Positions 43,084-54,847 are shown, counted from the stretch's first letter. The stretch: DNA of 64,000 nucleotides from an uncultured Haliea sp. (GCA_947258585.1 CAMYIZ010000067.1:52241-116240), one strand, 5' to 3'. Program-made: numbers and translations. The notes: generated by a model not told the origin, from the sequence alone.

Positions 43084-45196
43084 GCAAATGGACTACCGGC
43101 GAGGCGCCAGGACCATCGACATTATCGGGCTGCGCAGCCTTTTGCCGTCCCTGCTGGGGTCGATAGACCAGCTGGAGGCCGGTCTGGTCGAATACAGCCG
43201 GGATACCTCGCGCAAGCAAGCGCTGCTGGAATGCCTGTGGGCGGTTCATCATATTACCGCGGGCCTCGCTGCCGTTCGTCTGCACAAGGCGGAGATGCTG
43301 GCGCTGGAAATGGAGCGCGGGTTCCTCCGCCTGCTGCGCGAGCAGGTGGTCGCCGAGCGACGCAATCTGACCATGGGTGGATTGATGCGCGCCATCAAGA
43401 CCCTGCCCGCCTATCTCGACCATGTCCAGCGGGTACGCATCGACACCGGCAGGGGCCTGGAGCCCTGCGTCAATAATCTCCGGCGCTGGGAGGGCGAGCG
43501 TATCCGTCCACCTGCGCTGTTTTTCTACATGCCGCTGCCGGATCGCTGTGGCATCAGTGTCGGTGCGCCCGAGCCGGTGTCCGAAACCATTCGGCGTAGC
43601 GCTGATGTGCTGCTGCCACCCTATCTGCAGGGAGCGAAGTCGGCCCTGGGGCCACAACACAACGTGGAAAATGTCCGCACTGTCGCGCGGATCGCGCACA
43701 AAATGCACGGGCTGTTCCGCGGTGCGGTGCAGGAGCGCTTCTGGCTGCTCCTGGTTGGGCTTTGCGAAGCCATTGCCGCCAGGCTGGTGGAGCCCGACGA
43801 GAGCATAGCCCAGATCTTCAAGACGGGCGCGTTCATGATCAAATACGCGCGCGAGCACGGCAGCGCCGCGAATCCAGCCATGGACTACGACAACTACCTG
43901 CAGCAGATGCTCTACTACATGGCGTCGTGCAGGGCCCGCCCCCTCTACGTCGGGCACATCTGGCAGGTTTTTGGTATTGAGGAAAATACCTTGCAGGAAG
44001 CCGGGCGGGGCCTTATTCACAACGATGCCCTGATCGCTGCGCTGGAAGGCGCGCGCGCACTGCTGGAGGGCTTGGTGAATCGGCTTCAGGCTGTCGATCT
44101 GCTCGCCGCGGTCGAGGGGCGGTCCACACCCCTGCCCGATCTCGATTCGGTTATCGAGGACATACGCCTGCGGCTGATCGCGGCGGATGAGATCGAACAT
44201 GCAGAGGACATGCAGTCGGCCCACGAGCTGTTGCAGCAGGTGTTTGCCGGCCGTTTCAATCAGGATGTGCAGCGCGGCCGCCAGCTTGTCGCGACCATTG
44301 CCGGTGCCATGGTAGACACTGAAATAGCGCTCGCTGACCGACTCCGCCACAATGGCTTTGTCCCCCCTGAAGTAAAGGCGTTCGACCGTCTCGACGGCCT
44401 GGTCACCACCACCTGCAAGCAGCTGACGCAGATACAGGACCAGCTGCAGCAGACCCTGGACGCACAGTCCCTGCATGCATCCTGTGAGACCCTGGAAGTC
44501 ATGGCTGAGGTCCTGGCCTTTGCCGGCTTGTCCAGAGAGGCCGCGGTCGCGTCCGCCTGTCGCCACTGGCTGGGCAGCATCAGCCCCCGTGGTGAAGCCG
44601 CCGCCGATACCCCCGAACTGCGCACGTTTGCCGACACGCTGGTCTGGCTCACCCTGTATCTGGAAAGACGCCTGCTCGATCCCGTGGAGGACTTCGAACA
44701 GCTGCTGGCGCTGGCGGAACAACACGCCGCCCGGCTTGCGGTGCCGGTCCCGACAGATTCCCCGGTGGAAACGCCTCCAGCGGAGCAAGCTGCGGCCGCG
44801 ACCGCGTCTCCGAGCGAAACTATTTCGGAGGACTTTCGGCAAGTTTTCCTGGAGGAGTCGGCCGAGATCATCGACCGGCTGCAGACGCTGCTGCCTGCGT
44901 GGGAGGCCAGCGCCGCCAAAGATGAACAGCTGCGGGAGATCCGCCGCCACTTCCACACCTTCAAGGGCAACGGTAATGCAGTGGGCATCTATTCCCTGGC
45001 CGAGCTGGGGCGGGAAGTGCAGGACATGCTGGACCGGGTGCTGGAAAGCCCGGGACCGGTTGCCGCCGAGTTACCTGTCCTGCTGCGCGAGGTTATCGCC
45101 GCCCTCCCCGGGCTGGTGGCAAGCTGTGGCGGTGCCGGCGACTTCAACATGGCTACTGTGCGCAGCCTTCGCGGCCGTTGCGCCGGGTTGCGGTAG
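43076..45196 (+). CDS. ChpA-like protein, N-terminal half: FimL-like domain plus Hpt
   Basis: About 706 residues. The N-terminal 150 or so resemble the FimL-homologous region of ChpA, including [12 protein letters not shown]; several helical segments follow. The C-terminal Hpt domain has [14 protein letters not shown] with phospho-His627 (if started at 43076). The start is uncertain: ATG at 43076 overlaps the MCP stop by 8 bases, GTG at 43040 or ATG at 43088 are alternatives. There is no kinase domain; this part is a phosphotransfer scaffold, followed by the kinase half as a separate gene. Confidence 0.75.
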   Translation: MAEQMDYRRGARTIDIIGLRSLLPSLLGSIDQLEAGLVEYSRDTSRKQALLECLWAVHHITAGLAAVRLHKAEMLALEMERGFLRLLREQVVAERRNLTMGGLMRAIKTLPAYLDHVQRVRIDTGRGLEPCVNNLRRWEGERIRPPALFFYMPLPDRCGISVGAPEPVSETIRRSADVLLPPYLQGAKSALGPQHNVENVRTVARIAHKMHGLFRGAVQERFWLLLVGLCEAIAARLVEPDESIAQIFKTGAFMIKYAREHGSAANPAMDYDNYLQQMLYYMASCRARPLYVGHIWQVFGIEENTLQEAGRGLIHNDALIAALEGARALLEGLVNRLQAVDLLAAVEGRSTPLPDLDSVIEDIRLRLIAADEIEHAEDMQSAHELLQQVFAGRFNQDVQRGRQLVATIAGAMVDTEIALADRLRHNGFVPPEVKAFDRLDGLVTTTCKQLTQIQDQLQQTLDAQSLHASCETLEVMAEVLAFAGLSREAAVASACRHWLGSISPRGEAAADTPELRTFADTLVWLTLYLERRLLDPVEDFEQLLALAEQHAARLAVPVPTDSPVETPPAEQAAAATASPSETISEDFRQVFLEESAEIIDRLQTLLPAWEASAAKDEQLREIRRHFHTFKGNGNAVGIYSLAELGREVQDMLDRVLESPGPVAAELPVLLREVIAALPGLVASCGGAGDFNMATVRSLRGRCAGLR

Positions 45197-45222
45197 AGGC
45201 GGCGCCGATGGAGGGCAGAGAC

Positions 45223-48200
45223 ATGGACTCGACACGGGATGCCATTCTGGCTGAACCCTGGGCGCGTGAACTGGCGGAGCAATGGGGGGAACAGGCCTTG
45301 CTCTGGCTGCTGGACAGGCGTCTTGATGAACCAGAGGAAAAAGTCTTTGCGCTGTCCCGTGACCGACAGCAGGCATCCGCCACGGCGCTGACGGAGGAGG
45401 AGCTCCGGCTCGGCTCGCGCCATATGCTTGGGGGCGCCGCGGCAGACGATCTGGCAGACTTCATTGAAGAGGAAATTGTCCTGACTTCGGTCGATGATTC
45501 CAGGGGAATCTACGGGGACCAGCAGCGCCGTGATGAATCGCAGCAGGGGACCGGACGGCAGGGATTCATTGCGGTGCGTCATGTGCACGGCTCTGGCAGG
45601 GATCTGCCCGGCGTTGACCTGGACCAACTCGCGGGGGTGGACCTGCTGAACCTGGGGCCGCCGCCAGACGTTCTCGATCTGGACACGAGCAGCCAGGAAG
45701 CCGAGCTGTCCGCAGCGCTCGGCGCGGTAGCGGAAGCTGAATCCCACGCCGAATCTGAAGAAGCTTCCGGTGCGGGCGACACTCCGATGGCGGCCATTTC
45801 CGCGGCGGTCGACCTGGGGTCGGCAGTGGAATCGGTGCCTGAAGTGGAGCCGGACCTGGAACCGGAGCCACAGCAGGAGCGTGAACCGGAACCGGAACCG
45901 GAGCTGGAACCGGAGCTGGAACCGGGGCTGGAAGCGGAAGCCGAGCCGCAACTGGAACTGGGACCGGAGCCCCAACCCGAGCCGGAACCGGAACCGGAAC
46001 CGGAACCGGAACCGGAACCGGAATCACGCCCGGAGCCGCATCCAGACGCCGTGGAGTCCGCCGGGGAAGACCTGTCCTGGTGCGTGCCGGGCGATATTAC
46101 GTTCAACTACAGCACTCGCGGCGGCAGCGAATTGTTCAAGGATTTCCTCGACGCCTTTATCGAGGAAGCCGGCATGGAGCTGGAGAAACTGGAGGATGCG
46201 CTCGGCGCCTGGGAACGCGACCCGCCTGCGCTGGAAGCACCTAAAACCGTATCGCGGGTACTGCATACCCTCAAGGGCATCGCCAAAGGTGTTGGCCTGC
46301 AGCGCTACGGCACCCTGATCCACAATTTCGAGACATTGCTGGATCGCCTTCCCTGCGCGGCGGGCAAGGAGCAGGAGTTCTTCCGCATCGTCAACGCCTG
46401 GTTGGATTCAGCGGTGCGCGGCTACGACCACATCCAGGCGACCCGCAACGACGTGGCCAGCGAATTACCCAGTCGTGCCGACGGGCCGGTGCCGGTGGTC
46501 CATGCCGATGTCGCCGAGGCGGCACCGACAGCCAGGCAACAGCCACTGGCGGCAGCTGACCGGCGCAAGGACAGGCAGCTGGCCGACGAGGGCGCGCAGG
46601 CCCTTGGGGCCCAGCAGACCATTCGCATCAGCCCCGACGCCCTGGACTACCTGCACAATCTCGGCAACGAGGTGCAGAAACTCGGCGTGCGTGCATCGCA
46701 GAGCACCCTGCAGAGCAAGCGCGCCACCGGGGAACTCCTCGGGCGCCTGGGTTCCCTGCGCACGCACATTGGCAGGATATCCGACCGGGCGCTGCTCAGC
46801 GTGACGGCCCATGGCGGCCCGCCGAGCAGCAATCTCGATGCACTGGAGATGGACCAGTACACCGATATTCACGAAGCCGCCAGCATTCTCAGGGAGGCGG
46901 TCGATGACCTGGACGAGCTGGCCCGCCTCTCCAGCCGCCACACCTCCGCTGCGGAAGCGCTGTTGAAACAGCAGGCAGGGGTGGTGGGTACACTTGGCTC
47001 ATCCATTCGCGCGGCGCGGGTCGTCCCGGTTTCCCGGTTGATGCCGGGACTGCGCCGTATTGTTCGCACTGTCAGCGCCGAACTGGGCAAAGCCGTCATG
47101 TTCCGGGTCCTGAGTGAGGCCGGCAAGCTGGACCGCGACAGTCACGCCTGCTGCCAGATCGTGCTTGAGCACATGGTCCGCAACGCGCTGGATCACGGTA
47201 TCGAGGCCCCCGGAGAGCGTGTGGCCGCCGGCAAGCCGGATACCGGCCTGATCAGTATCGATGTCCGCAAGCAGGGGGCCGATTACATTGTCTCGCTCAG
47301 CGACGACGGCCGCGGCATCGATCCCCGGCGCATGCGGGACCAGGCGCGCAAGAAAGGCCTGGACCTGGACCCCGACAGTCTCACTGATCGGGAAGCGCAG
47401 CGCCTGATATTCCACCGCGGTTTCTCCACTGCTGCCGCCATCAGTGAGATCTCCGGACGCGGTGTGGGCATGGATATCGTGCTCGGTGAGTTGCAGCGGA
47501 TCGGCGGTGATATCGAGATTGAGTCCCAGCCCGGTCGCGGTACCACCTTCCGGATACGTATTCCGTCCAATATCAGCGTCAATGGCGCCCTGCTGGTCAC
47601 GGTAGGTGATGCGGCCTACGCCATTCCCTTCGACGGCCTGATCGGTGTCGAGCATGTACCGGTGGGGGAGTTCCTCGACGCCGTGGAACAGCGCGCTCAC
47701 TTGCCCCTGCTGGGAAGGCGCTGCGAGCCTTCGTACCTGGCATCCCTGTGCTCCGGCAGCCCCCTGCCCGACCGCGACCACTGGGGAGCCACCGTACCCG
47801 TGATTATCGCCGGCAGCGAGCAAAACTACCTGGCCATTGCCGTCGACCGGGTCGAACAGGCGCTGGAGCTGGTGATACGCTCCCTGGGCAGCCAATTCGC
47901 GAGCCTGCCCTGGGTCGCAGGTGGCACCACCAGTGCCGATGGCCGCGCGATCGTGGCCCTCAACCTCAATCTTCTGGTCGCCAGCCAGCCGCAACAGGGA
48001 TTGCCGTCCCTCGCCCTGGAGCCGGTCACCGACGTCAACCTGCTGGTGATGGTAGTGGATGACTCCCGCACCCAGCGGATGGTTGCCACCAGCCAGCTGC
48101 AGGGTATAGGCCTGGAGACGATCACCGCGGAAAACGGCCTCGCGGCGATGGAACTGTTGGCCAGCGCCCACCGCCTGCCGGACGTCATCCTGCTGGACAT

Positions 48201-48423
48201 CGAGATGCCGGTGAAGGATGGCATCCAGACCCTGCGGGAAATCCGTCGCTCGGAACGGTTACGGTCGATACCGGTGATCATGGTCACCTCCCGCACCGGG
48301 CCCAAGCACCGCGCCCTGGCGGAACAGGCAGGTTGCAGCGGCTACATGGGAAAACCCTTCAATTTCCCCTTGCTGGTGGACCAGATCGCCCAGCTCACCG
48401 GCCAGAAATTGAAGCTGCCCTGA
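45223..48423 (+). CDS. ChpA-like hybrid histidine kinase, C-terminal half (Hpt-HATPase-CheW-REC)
   Basis: 1066 residues. The ATG at 45223 has GGAGG eight bases upstream and lies 26 bases after the stop of the first half, in a different frame. Order: N-terminal variable region, Glu-Pro repeat linker (about 205-275), Hpt with [13 protein letters not shown] (His348), dimerisation segment, CheA-type ATPase with [13 protein letters not shown] (about 650), DDGRGIDP (about 694) and GRGVGMDIV (about 745), CheW domain (about 786-925), and REC with Asp992 and Lys1044. It is full length for this half and looks active. Confidence 0.88.
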   Translation: MDSTRDAILAEPWARELAEQWGEQALLWLLDRRLDEPEEKVFALSRDRQQASATALTEEELRLGSRHMLGGAAADDLADFIEEEIVLTSVDDSRGIYGDQQRRDESQQGTGRQGFIAVRHVHGSGRDLPGVDLDQLAGVDLLNLGPPPDVLDLDTSSQEAELSAALGAVAEAESHAESEEASGAGDTPMAAISAAVDLGSAVESVPEVEPDLEPEPQQEREPEPEPELEPELEPGLEAEAEPQLELGPEPQPEPEPEPEPEPEPEPESRPEPHPDAVESAGEDLSWCVPGDITFNYSTRGGSELFKDFLDAFIEEAGMELEKLEDALGAWERDPPALEAPKTVSRVLHTLKGIAKGVGLQRYGTLIHNFETLLDRLPCAAGKEQEFFRIVNAWLDSAVRGYDHIQATRNDVASELPSRADGPVPVVHADVAEAAPTARQQPLAAADRRKDRQLADEGAQALGAQQTIRISPDALDYLHNLGNEVQKLGVRASQSTLQSKRATGELLGRLGSLRTHIGRISDRALLSVTAHGGPPSSNLDALEMDQYTDIHEAASILREAVDDLDELARLSSRHTSAAEALLKQQAGVVGTLGSSIRAARVVPVSRLMPGLRRIVRTVSAELGKAVMFRVLSEAGKLDRDSHACCQIVLEHMVRNALDHGIEAPGERVAAGKPDTGLISIDVRKQGADYIVSLSDDGRGIDPRRMRDQARKKGLDLDPDSLTDREAQRLIFHRGFSTAAAISEISGRGVGMDIVLGELQRIGGDIEIESQPGRGTTFRIRIPSNISVNGALLVTVGDAAYAIPFDGLIGVEHVPVGEFLDAVEQRAHLPLLGRRCEPSYLASLCSGSPLPDRDHWGATVPVIIAGSEQNYLAIAVDRVEQALELVIRSLGSQFASLPWVAGGTTSADGRAIVALNLNLLVASQPQQGLPSLALEPVTDVNLLVMVVDDSRTQRMVATSQLQGIGLETITAENGLAAMELLASAHRLPDVILLDIEMPVKDGIQTLREIRRSERLRSIPVIMVTSRTGPKHRALAEQAGCSGYMGKPFNFPLLVDQIAQLTGQKLKLP
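45838..46035 (+). repeat. Glu-Pro repeat tract, including seven CCGGAA hexamers
   Basis: Within the kinase gene, codons alternate between Glu and Pro for about 65 residues. At 45982-46023 there are seven perfect tandem CCGGAA units. Hexamer gain or loss keeps frame and changes linker length only. Confidence 0.85.
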
Positions 48424-48424
48424 G

Positions 48425-48865
48425 ATGGAGGCGCCCCTCGTCGAGCCCCAGCTGCGCTGTGTGCTGCTGCCCTGCAGTTCGGGGGAAACCTGGCTTGTAC
48501 CGCTGAACAGCATCGCCGAGGTGCTGGTTGCGGGCGAAGCACGATCGGGGTACCTGTCCTGGCGCGGCTGCCAGCTGCCGGTGTACCCGCCGCCCCAACC
48601 GGGCGCGGCAGCGACGGCTGGCGCCTACGCTGTGATACGGGGTTTGCGTGAGTTGGCCGGTGGTCACTGGGCGGTGAGCCTGCAGGCTCGCACCCTGGCG
48701 TACCGGCTGCTGACAGAGGCCGATCTCACTGAGGCTGTCCCCGGGGATGACGAGGCCGCCACCTCCCTGGCGGTCCTTGAGCTCATGGGAGAGCGCTGCG
48801 TAGTGCCCGACCTGGGCGCCCTGCAACTGGCATTGGCCGCTGACCCTACACAGCCAGTCCGGTAA
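48425..48865 (+). CDS. CheW-like protein, ChpC type
   Basis: A 146-residue diverged CheW domain (ETWLVPLNSIAEVLVAGEA, then GYLSWRGCQLPVY). It starts one base after the kinase stop and closes the operon. ChpC plays a comparable role in Pseudomonas. No CheB or CheR gene follows. Confidence 0.75.
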   Translation: MEAPLVEPQLRCVLLPCSSGETWLVPLNSIAEVLVAGEARSGYLSWRGCQLPVYPPPQPGAAATAGAYAVIRGLRELAGGHWAVSLQARTLAYRLLTEADLTEAVPGDDEAATSLAVLELMGERCVVPDLGALQLALAADPTQPVR

Positions 48866-49061
48866 AAAATTGTCCAGAGAGCCGTAATACCGAGCGCAAA
48901 ACCCCCGAGATCTGTAAAAATATGGTCGTCCTGGCCGGTCGCCAGGCAATTACCCCGGAAAAATGCTTGGCGACCGATTGTCAGGCGGCGGGCGCTGCCC
49001 TTTACTGAATTCACTGTCTCGCAGACAGGACGCAGAACTCAGTGTTTTGAAGGGGGCCAAC

Positions 49062-49397
49062 ATGCTGACAATTACTCCTACCGCTGCGCTGGAGCGCAGC
49101 CAAAGCCAGGACCTGGAGGTCTTCGCGGTGATCGACGGGCGCAAGGTTTTCCTGCCCGAGGATGCTCACTACGTGATGCAGGATCAACGCGGCCTGTGGT
49201 TTTACAGTAAACGCAAGCCGCGGCTCTCCGAGGGGGACTGGACACCGAACAAGACCAGCATTGCCTGTGTCACCGACCGGGGATGCGTACGGGCCCTGAA
49301 AACCGAACCCGCCGCCACCTGGCTGGAGACCTGCCAGCGTACCATCCGCATGGTCGCTCGCGACGGCCAGCGACGCCCTGCGGACGACGCGGCCTGA
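49062..49397 (+). CDS. Small cytoplasmic protein of unknown function
   Basis: The ATG at 49062 has AGGGGG upstream; 111 residues. There is no signal or membrane segment. It contains VFAVIDGRKVFLPEDAHYVM, several aromatic residues and three Cys. It lies about 200 bases after the chemosensory operon and is convergent with rmuC; whether it belongs to the operon is unclear. I recognise no family. Confidence 0.65.
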   Translation: MLTITPTAALERSQSQDLEVFAVIDGRKVFLPEDAHYVMQDQRGLWFYSKRKPRLSEGDWTPNKTSIACVTDRGCVRALKTEPAATWLETCQRTIRMVARDGQRRPADDAA

Positions 49398-49401
49398 GAC
49401 C

Positions 49402-50751
49402 CTAAGCGCCGTCCGGGGTGGCGCCGCCGGTGCCATCCGCGGAACTCTCGCTACCGAACCCCAGCCGGTCGGTATCGATGTCGAGGTGCAGGGGCTCCAG
49501 TGCCGGCATGTTCTTGCTGGTGGAGGTCGACAGCTGCTGGAACCGCTCGACCTTGCCGGCGAGGCCCTGCTTGCCGCCGAGACTGGTCACCGTGCTGTTG
49601 TAGTGATTGGCCGCCGCTTGCAGGCTGTTGCCGAGGCGTTGCAAGCGCTCGGCGACGGTGCAGACCTGGTTGTAAAGATCGCCGGCGCTGCGGCTGATTT
49701 CCTGCGCCTCCCGGTTGCCTCGCTCCACAATCCAGAGGTTGGCGACCGTCCGCAGCACCGGCATCAGGGTGCTGTGTGATACCAGGACCACGCCGCGCTG
49801 GTAGCCGTAGTTGAAGAGGTCGCGATTGTGTCGCATGGCTTCGAGCCATGCGGGCTCCACGGGCATGAACATGAGCACGAAATCGGGACTGCCCAGTCCC
49901 GGCAGGTTGGCGTAGGCCTTGCCCGCCAGGTCATCGAGATGCTGGCGCACGGCGCGGGCGTGGGCCTCGAGTAGCGCCAGGCGCTGCTCTTCCGATTCGG
50001 CGGCGATGGAGCGCTCGTAGTCCACCAGTGAGACCTTGCTGTCGATCACCAGGTGGCGATTGTCCGGCAGCTTGATCAGCACATCCGGCAGCCTGCGCCT
50101 GCCCTGTTCATCGCGCATTGCGGCCTGGGTCTCGTAGTGTTCCCCGGCCACCAGCCCGGCCAGTTGCAGCGTCCGTTCCAGCTGCGCCTCGCCCCAGTTG
50201 CCGGTGGTCTTGTTGTCCCCTTTCAGGGCGCTGGCCAGGTTGCTGGCCTGGGACGTCATCTGCAGGCCAACGTCCAGCACCTTGCGCAGCTCACCCTCCA
50301 GCAGGGCATGGCCTTTGATGGATTCAGAGTGAACCTGGTCGATGCGCTGCTGGAAGCTGGTGATCTGGTCGCGAAACGGCTGCAACAGGTCGCTGAGCGT
50401 GGCCCGGCTGTTGTCGTTGAACTGTCTGCCCCGCGCCTCGAAAATACGGTTGGCCAGATGCTCGAACTCAAGCTTCAGCTGCTCGCGATTGTCCTTCAGC
50501 AGTTGCAGCTGGGCCTTGTGCAGGCGCTCCTGTTCCCGCTGCCGTGCCAGCAGCCGGTCGTACTCGCTGCGCAGGGACTGGTGCCGATTGCCGAGCTGGG
50601 CCAGCCGCTGGGCCTGCTCGTCATGCTGCCGGTGCAGCTGGCGCAGCCGCAAGATGAGCGCGATGATCGCTCCCAGCGCCAGACCGCACACCAGGGCCGC
50701 GGCGGGCAGCACCCAGGCCTGGTCTAGCGCGGGAATCGAAACGGCGGGCAT
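49402..50751 (-). CDS. rmuC: DNA recombination protein RmuC
   Basis: Predicted nuclease-fold protein limiting inversions at repeats. 449 residues: an N-terminal membrane anchor (about 13-35), a coiled coil (about 38-110), then the RmuC domain with GNWGEAQLERTLQLAGL, LPDNRHLVIDSKVSL and MFMPVEPAWLEA. Its 3' end is 4 bases from the convergent small gene. Confidence 0.94.
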   Translation of the reverse strand: MPAVSIPALDQAWVLPAAALVCGLALGAIIALILRLRQLHRQHDEQAQRLAQLGNRHQSLRSEYDRLLARQREQERLHKAQLQLLKDNREQLKLEFEHLANRIFEARGRQFNDNSRATLSDLLQPFRDQITSFQQRIDQVHSESIKGHALLEGELRKVLDVGLQMTSQASNLASALKGDNKTTGNWGEAQLERTLQLAGLVAGEHYETQAAMRDEQGRRRLPDVLIKLPDNRHLVIDSKVSLVDYERSIAAESEEQRLALLEAHARAVRQHLDDLAGKAYANLPGLGSPDFVLMFMPVEPAWLEAMRHNRDLFNYGYQRGVVLVSHSTLMPVLRTVANLWIVERGNREAQEISRSAGDLYNQVCTVAERLQRLGNSLQAAANHYNSTVTSLGGKQGLAGKVERFQQLSTSTSKNMPALEPLHLDIDTDRLGFGSESSADGTGGATPDGA

Positions 50752-50802
50752 GCGGTCTCCTGTGTCACGCCGCCAGTGTAGCGCATCGCCCGGGTTAGAC
50801 GC

Positions 50803-52884
50803 TCAGCGGCCGACGACCAGCTGGGAGATATCCGCGACCTCCAGGAACAGCTGCCGCAGGGCGTAGAGCAAGTTGAGGCGGTTGCGACGCAGGGCATCGT
50901 CCTCTGTGTTTACCATCACCTGGTCGAAGAAGGCGTCTACCGGCGCCTGCAGTGTGGCCAGGCTGCTCAGAGCCTCGGTATAGGCACCGCGCTGCAGATG
51001 GCCGCTGCTGATTTGCGCGAGATCGGCCATGCGTTCCGCCAGAGCCTGCTCCGCGGGGTCGGCGAGGCGCTGCCTGTCGACCGGGCCAAAATCAAAGTCC
51101 GGGTCCAGCTTGTCCAGGATGTTGCCGACCCGCTTGTTCGCCGCCGCCAGCGCCGAGGCCTCGGGTAGTTGACTGAAGGCATGCACGGCATAGACGCGCC
51201 GCTGGATATCCAGGGGCCGGCTCGGACTGTTGGCGCTGACGGCGCGGAATACCTCGACCGGTATCGACTCCTCCTCGAACCAGGCGCGGAAGCGCTCCAG
51301 CATATAGTCCAGAACCTGGTCCGCGGTACCGGCGGCCAGGGTCCCCGAAGCGTAGCCGGCGACGGCGCGGGCCAGGCAATCGCGCAGGTCCAGGTCCAGC
51401 GATTTCTCCACCAGGATGCGCAGCACCGCGAGCGAGGCGCGACGCAGGGCGAAAGGGTCCCGGGAGCCGGTAGGCGGCTGACCGATGCCGAAGATACCGA
51501 CCAGGGTATCCAGGCGGTCGGCCAGACCCACGGCGGCGGCGGTCAGGCCCTCTGGCAGGCGATCGCCGGCAAACCGTGGCCAGTACTGCTGCTCCATGGC
51601 GTCGGCGACGCCGTCGGGCTCGCCATCGTGACGGGCGTAGTAAGCGCCCGCTATCCCCTGCATATCAGCAAACTCAAGGACCATCTCCGTGCCCAGGTCG
51701 GCCTTGCAGAGCAGGCCGGCGCGTTCTGCCGCCGCAACGTCAGTGCCCAGCATCTCCGCCAGGCGCCCCGCCAGGGCGGAAACACGTCGCGACTTGTCAT
51801 AGACGGTACCGAGTTGCTGCTGGAAGACGATGTTGCGCAGGCCGTCGATCCGGCTGTGCAACGACCGTTTCTTGTCGGTTTCAAAAAAGAATGCGGCGTC
51901 GCTCAGACGCGGGCGAATAACCCGCTCATTGCCGCGAATGACCTGAATCGGATCTTTGCTCTCGATGTTGCTGATGGTAATGAAATGGGGTAGCAGCCTG
52001 CCCTCCCCGTCCACCAGGTGGAAATATTTCTGGTGTTCCTTCATGGAGGACACCAGGGCCTCGGCGGGCACTGCCAGGAAGCGCTCCTCGAAATTCCCGG
52101 TCAGGGCCACCGGCCACTCGACCAGGCCGGTCACTTCGTCCAGCAGGTCGGGATCAATCACTGCGGTGGCCTGCAGGGCGCTGGCCTCCACTTCCACCTG
52201 CTCGCGAATCATGGCCCGGCGCTCCTCGAAGCTGGCGATAACGCGGGCCTCGGCCAGCAGGCCCGGGTAGTCCTCGGGCCGCTTCAGGGTGATGTCCCCG
52301 GCGCTGTGAAAGCGATGGCCGCGGGTGATGTTGCCGGTGGGCAGGCCGAGTATTTCGCCGTGGTTCCAGTCCGTGCCAAGCATGGCGACGACCCAGTGTA
52401 CCGGGCGCACGAACTCCACCCGGGACGCTCCCCAGCGCATCCGCTTGGCAATCGGCAGGTCGCGGATGCTGTCGTGAATGAGGTCGTTCAGGCAGTCCCG
52501 GGCGCTGGCGCCACGGATGGTATTCTGCACGCAAAGGCGCGGCCCCTTGGGCGTGTCGACAATGGACAGTGCCTCGGGTTCCAGGCCCTGCTTGCGGGCA
52601 AAGCCGAGGGCGGCCGGCGTCCAAGCGCCACTCTCGTCCCTGGCCTTGTCGGCGGGTGGGCCCTGGACTTCCTGCTGCCGATCCGGGGCCTGCAGGGTGA
52701 CATCGTGCACCAGCACTGCCAGCCGTCGGGGGGAGGCGAACCACTCTACCTCGCCGTGTTCCAGTTGCCGTTGCCCGAGGCCGGCGACAATGCCATCGCG
52801 AAAGGCGAGACCCAGGGTTTTCAGGGATCGGGGCGGCAGCTCTTCGGTCCCGAGTTCGACCAGCAGGGTTTCGGTGCTGCTCAT
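50803..52884 (-). CDS. glyS: Glycyl-tRNA synthetase beta subunit
   Basis: Beta subunit of the bacterial alpha2beta2 GlyRS, 693 residues. It begins [16 protein letters not shown] and ends with the anticodon-binding DALR-like domain ([19 protein letters not shown]). The ATG overlaps the glyQ stop by four bases (ATGA). Confidence 0.97.
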   Translation of the reverse strand: MSSTETLLVELGTEELPPRSLKTLGLAFRDGIVAGLGQRQLEHGEVEWFASPRRLAVLVHDVTLQAPDRQQEVQGPPADKARDESGAWTPAALGFARKQGLEPEALSIVDTPKGPRLCVQNTIRGASARDCLNDLIHDSIRDLPIAKRMRWGASRVEFVRPVHWVVAMLGTDWNHGEILGLPTGNITRGHRFHSAGDITLKRPEDYPGLLAEARVIASFEERRAMIREQVEVEASALQATAVIDPDLLDEVTGLVEWPVALTGNFEERFLAVPAEALVSSMKEHQKYFHLVDGEGRLLPHFITISNIESKDPIQVIRGNERVIRPRLSDAAFFFETDKKRSLHSRIDGLRNIVFQQQLGTVYDKSRRVSALAGRLAEMLGTDVAAAERAGLLCKADLGTEMVLEFADMQGIAGAYYARHDGEPDGVADAMEQQYWPRFAGDRLPEGLTAAAVGLADRLDTLVGIFGIGQPPTGSRDPFALRRASLAVLRILVEKSLDLDLRDCLARAVAGYASGTLAAGTADQVLDYMLERFRAWFEEESIPVEVFRAVSANSPSRPLDIQRRVYAVHAFSQLPEASALAAANKRVGNILDKLDPDFDFGPVDRQRLADPAEQALAERMADLAQISSGHLQRGAYTEALSSLATLQAPVDAFFDQVMVNTEDDALRRNRLNLLYALRQLFLEVADISQLVVGR

Positions 52885-53825
52885 GCGCTTGCCTCCCTGC
52901 TCGCTGTCGCCAGCACTTCCTGCCGCAGGCGTTCCTCCGCCATGGGGAAGCCGCGCGCCGCCCGAGCGTCAAAATAGGCCTGGGCCACGCCCCGCGCCAG
53001 GGTGCGGACCCGCAGGATATAGCGCTGGCGCTCGGTGACCGAAATGGCGTGGCGCGCATCCAGCAGGTTGAAGGTATGCGAGGCTTTCATCACCATCTCA
53101 TAGGCCGGCAGTGGCAGGTTGAGCTCTATCAGGCGCAGGGCCTCGCGCTCACAGTAGTCGAACTGGCCGAACAGCCAGTCGATGTCTGCTTCCTCGAAGT
53201 TATACTGCGACATTTCCACTTCGTTCTGGTGGTAGACATCACCGTAGGTGACGGTGCCCGAGGGGCCCCGCGCCCACACCAGGTCGTAGATGCTGTCCAC
53301 CGCCTGCAGGTACATCGCGATGCGCTCCAGGCCGTAGGTGATCTCACCGGTTACCGGGTAGCACTCCAGGCCACCCGCCTGCTGGAAGTAGGTGAACTGG
53401 GTCACCTCCATGCCGTTGAGCCAGACCTCCCAACCGAGGCCCCAGGCCCCCAGGGTAGGCGACTCCCAGTTGTCCTCCACAAAGCGAATATCGTGCACCG
53501 CGCTGTCGATGCCCAGCGCCTGCAGGGATTTCAGGTACAGGTCCTGGAACTCCGGCGGAGAGGGCTTCATCACTACCTGGAACTGGTAATAGTGCTGCAG
53601 TCGATTGGGATTTTCACCGTAGCGACCGTCGGTAGGTCGGCGACTGGGCTGGACGTAGGCGGCGTTCCAGCTTTCCGGACCGATGGCGCGCAGGAAGGTC
53701 GCTGGATGGAAGGTGCCGGCGCCAACTTCCATGTCGAGGGGCTGCAGGACAACGCAGCCCTGCTCGGCCCAGAATTGTTGCAGGGTGAGAATCAGATCCT
53801 GGAAGGTCATTGGGGCTGTGGCCAC
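52881..53825 (-). CDS. glyQ: Glycyl-tRNA synthetase alpha subunit
   Basis: Catalytic class II subunit. The GTG at 53825 ([19 protein letters not shown]) with AGGA upstream is the likely start, giving 314 residues; the ATG at 53810 lacks an SD, and the frame extends further into non-homologous sequence. [20 protein letters not shown] and [10 protein letters not shown] are class II motif regions. Confidence 0.96.
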   Translation of the reverse strand: MATAPMTFQDLILTLQQFWAEQGCVVLQPLDMEVGAGTFHPATFLRAIGPESWNAAYVQPSRRPTDGRYGENPNRLQHYYQFQVVMKPSPPEFQDLYLKSLQALGIDSAVHDIRFVEDNWESPTLGAWGLGWEVWLNGMEVTQFTYFQQAGGLECYPVTGEITYGLERIAMYLQAVDSIYDLVWARGPSGTVTYGDVYHQNEVEMSQYNFEEADIDWLFGQFDYCEREALRLIELNLPLPAYEMVMKASHTFNLLDARHAISVTERQRYILRVRTLARGVAQAYFDARAARGFPMAEERLRQEVLATASREASA

Positions 53826-53953
53826 GGTGATTCCTGTTCGCGGTTTGCAAAAAAGCTGGTTAGTATACAGGCACTTTGGCGCGCATTGTATGCGCACTCC
53901 AGCCTTCCCCGAAACGAACCAGCGGTGCGGCATGCACCGGCGACAGGAGTTCC

Positions 53954-54745
53954 ATGTTCTACGGCAAAGTGGTGACGGGTCTTCTCGGCCTGCTGGTGGG
54001 CGGTCCGATTGGCCTGCTGTTGGGCATATTTGTCGGTCACCAGTTCGACCGCGGTCTGCGCCGGACCATGGAGGCCAATTCCCCGGAGAATATCGCTCGT
54101 CTCAAGACCCGTTTTTTCGAAACCATTTTCCTGCTGCTGGGACATATGGCGAAAGCGGACGGGCGCATCTCCCAGCAGGAAGTTGACCACACAGAAATGA
54201 TCATCCGCCAGATGGGCCTGGACGCTGACCAGCGCCAGCGCGCCATCGCCCTGTTCAAGCAGGGGGCGGCAGCGGGCTTCGACGTGCGAGCAACGATCTC
54301 GGCATTTCTCGAGCTCTGTGGGCGCCAGCCGCAGCTGCGCCAGACCCTGCTCATGTTCCTGGTATCGCTGGCGCTGGTTGACCACGGGATCGAGCCGGAA
54401 GAGCGGCGGGTACTGGAAAACATCGCCGGACTGTTGGGTTTCAACCCGGTGCAGCTCGAGCATCTGCTGCGTATGGCCCAGGCCCAGGAACAGTTCCATC
54501 ACCGGCCTGGCGGGGGAAGCGCTGCCGGCGGCCCGGACCGGCTCGAGGCCGCCTATGCCGCCCTCGGAGTCAGCGCTGATGTGTCCGATCGCGACCTGAA
54601 GAAGGCCTATCGCAAGTTGATGAGTGAGAACCACCCGGACAAGCTGATCGCCCGCGGTGTACCCGAGGATATGCTCAAGGTGGCCACGGAAAAGTCCCAG
54701 GAGATTACCGCGGCTTACGAGCTGGTCTCTCGCAGCCGGAAGTGA
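53954..54745 (+). CDS. djlA: DjlA-type membrane-anchored J-domain co-chaperone
   Basis: A 263-residue protein. An N-terminal membrane segment (about 3-28, glycine-rich) precedes a TerB-like helical domain (about 40-160, [18 protein letters not shown]) and a C-terminal J domain with HPD at 227-229 ([12 protein letters not shown]). This is the DjlA layout. AGGAG lies four bases before the ATG. It is divergent from glyQ. Confidence 0.93.
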   Translation: MFYGKVVTGLLGLLVGGPIGLLLGIFVGHQFDRGLRRTMEANSPENIARLKTRFFETIFLLLGHMAKADGRISQQEVDHTEMIIRQMGLDADQRQRAIALFKQGAAAGFDVRATISAFLELCGRQPQLRQTLLMFLVSLALVDHGIEPEERRVLENIAGLLGFNPVQLEHLLRMAQAQEQFHHRPGGGSAAGGPDRLEAAYAALGVSADVSDRDLKKAYRKLMSENHPDKLIARGVPEDMLKVATEKSQEITAAYELVSRSRK

Positions 54746-54847
54746 CGCCCGGAGATCAGTGAGGGTTGTGTTTCGGCGCTGCGCTGCCGGGTAGCCGGCT
54801 GCTGGAGGGAGCCGACTGACGCCTGTTGCGTTCTGCGTCAGCCAGTT

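Noticed and set aside
42896..44956. 686-codon minus-strand open frame
   Set aside because: Antisense of the ChpA-like N-terminal half, which has an intact Hpt domain and operon context.
45196..45223. Frameshift as the cause of the two-part ChpA
   Set aside because: The second gene has its own ideally spaced GGAGG and ATG after the first stop, and both halves have complete domains. It remains checkable by resequencing.
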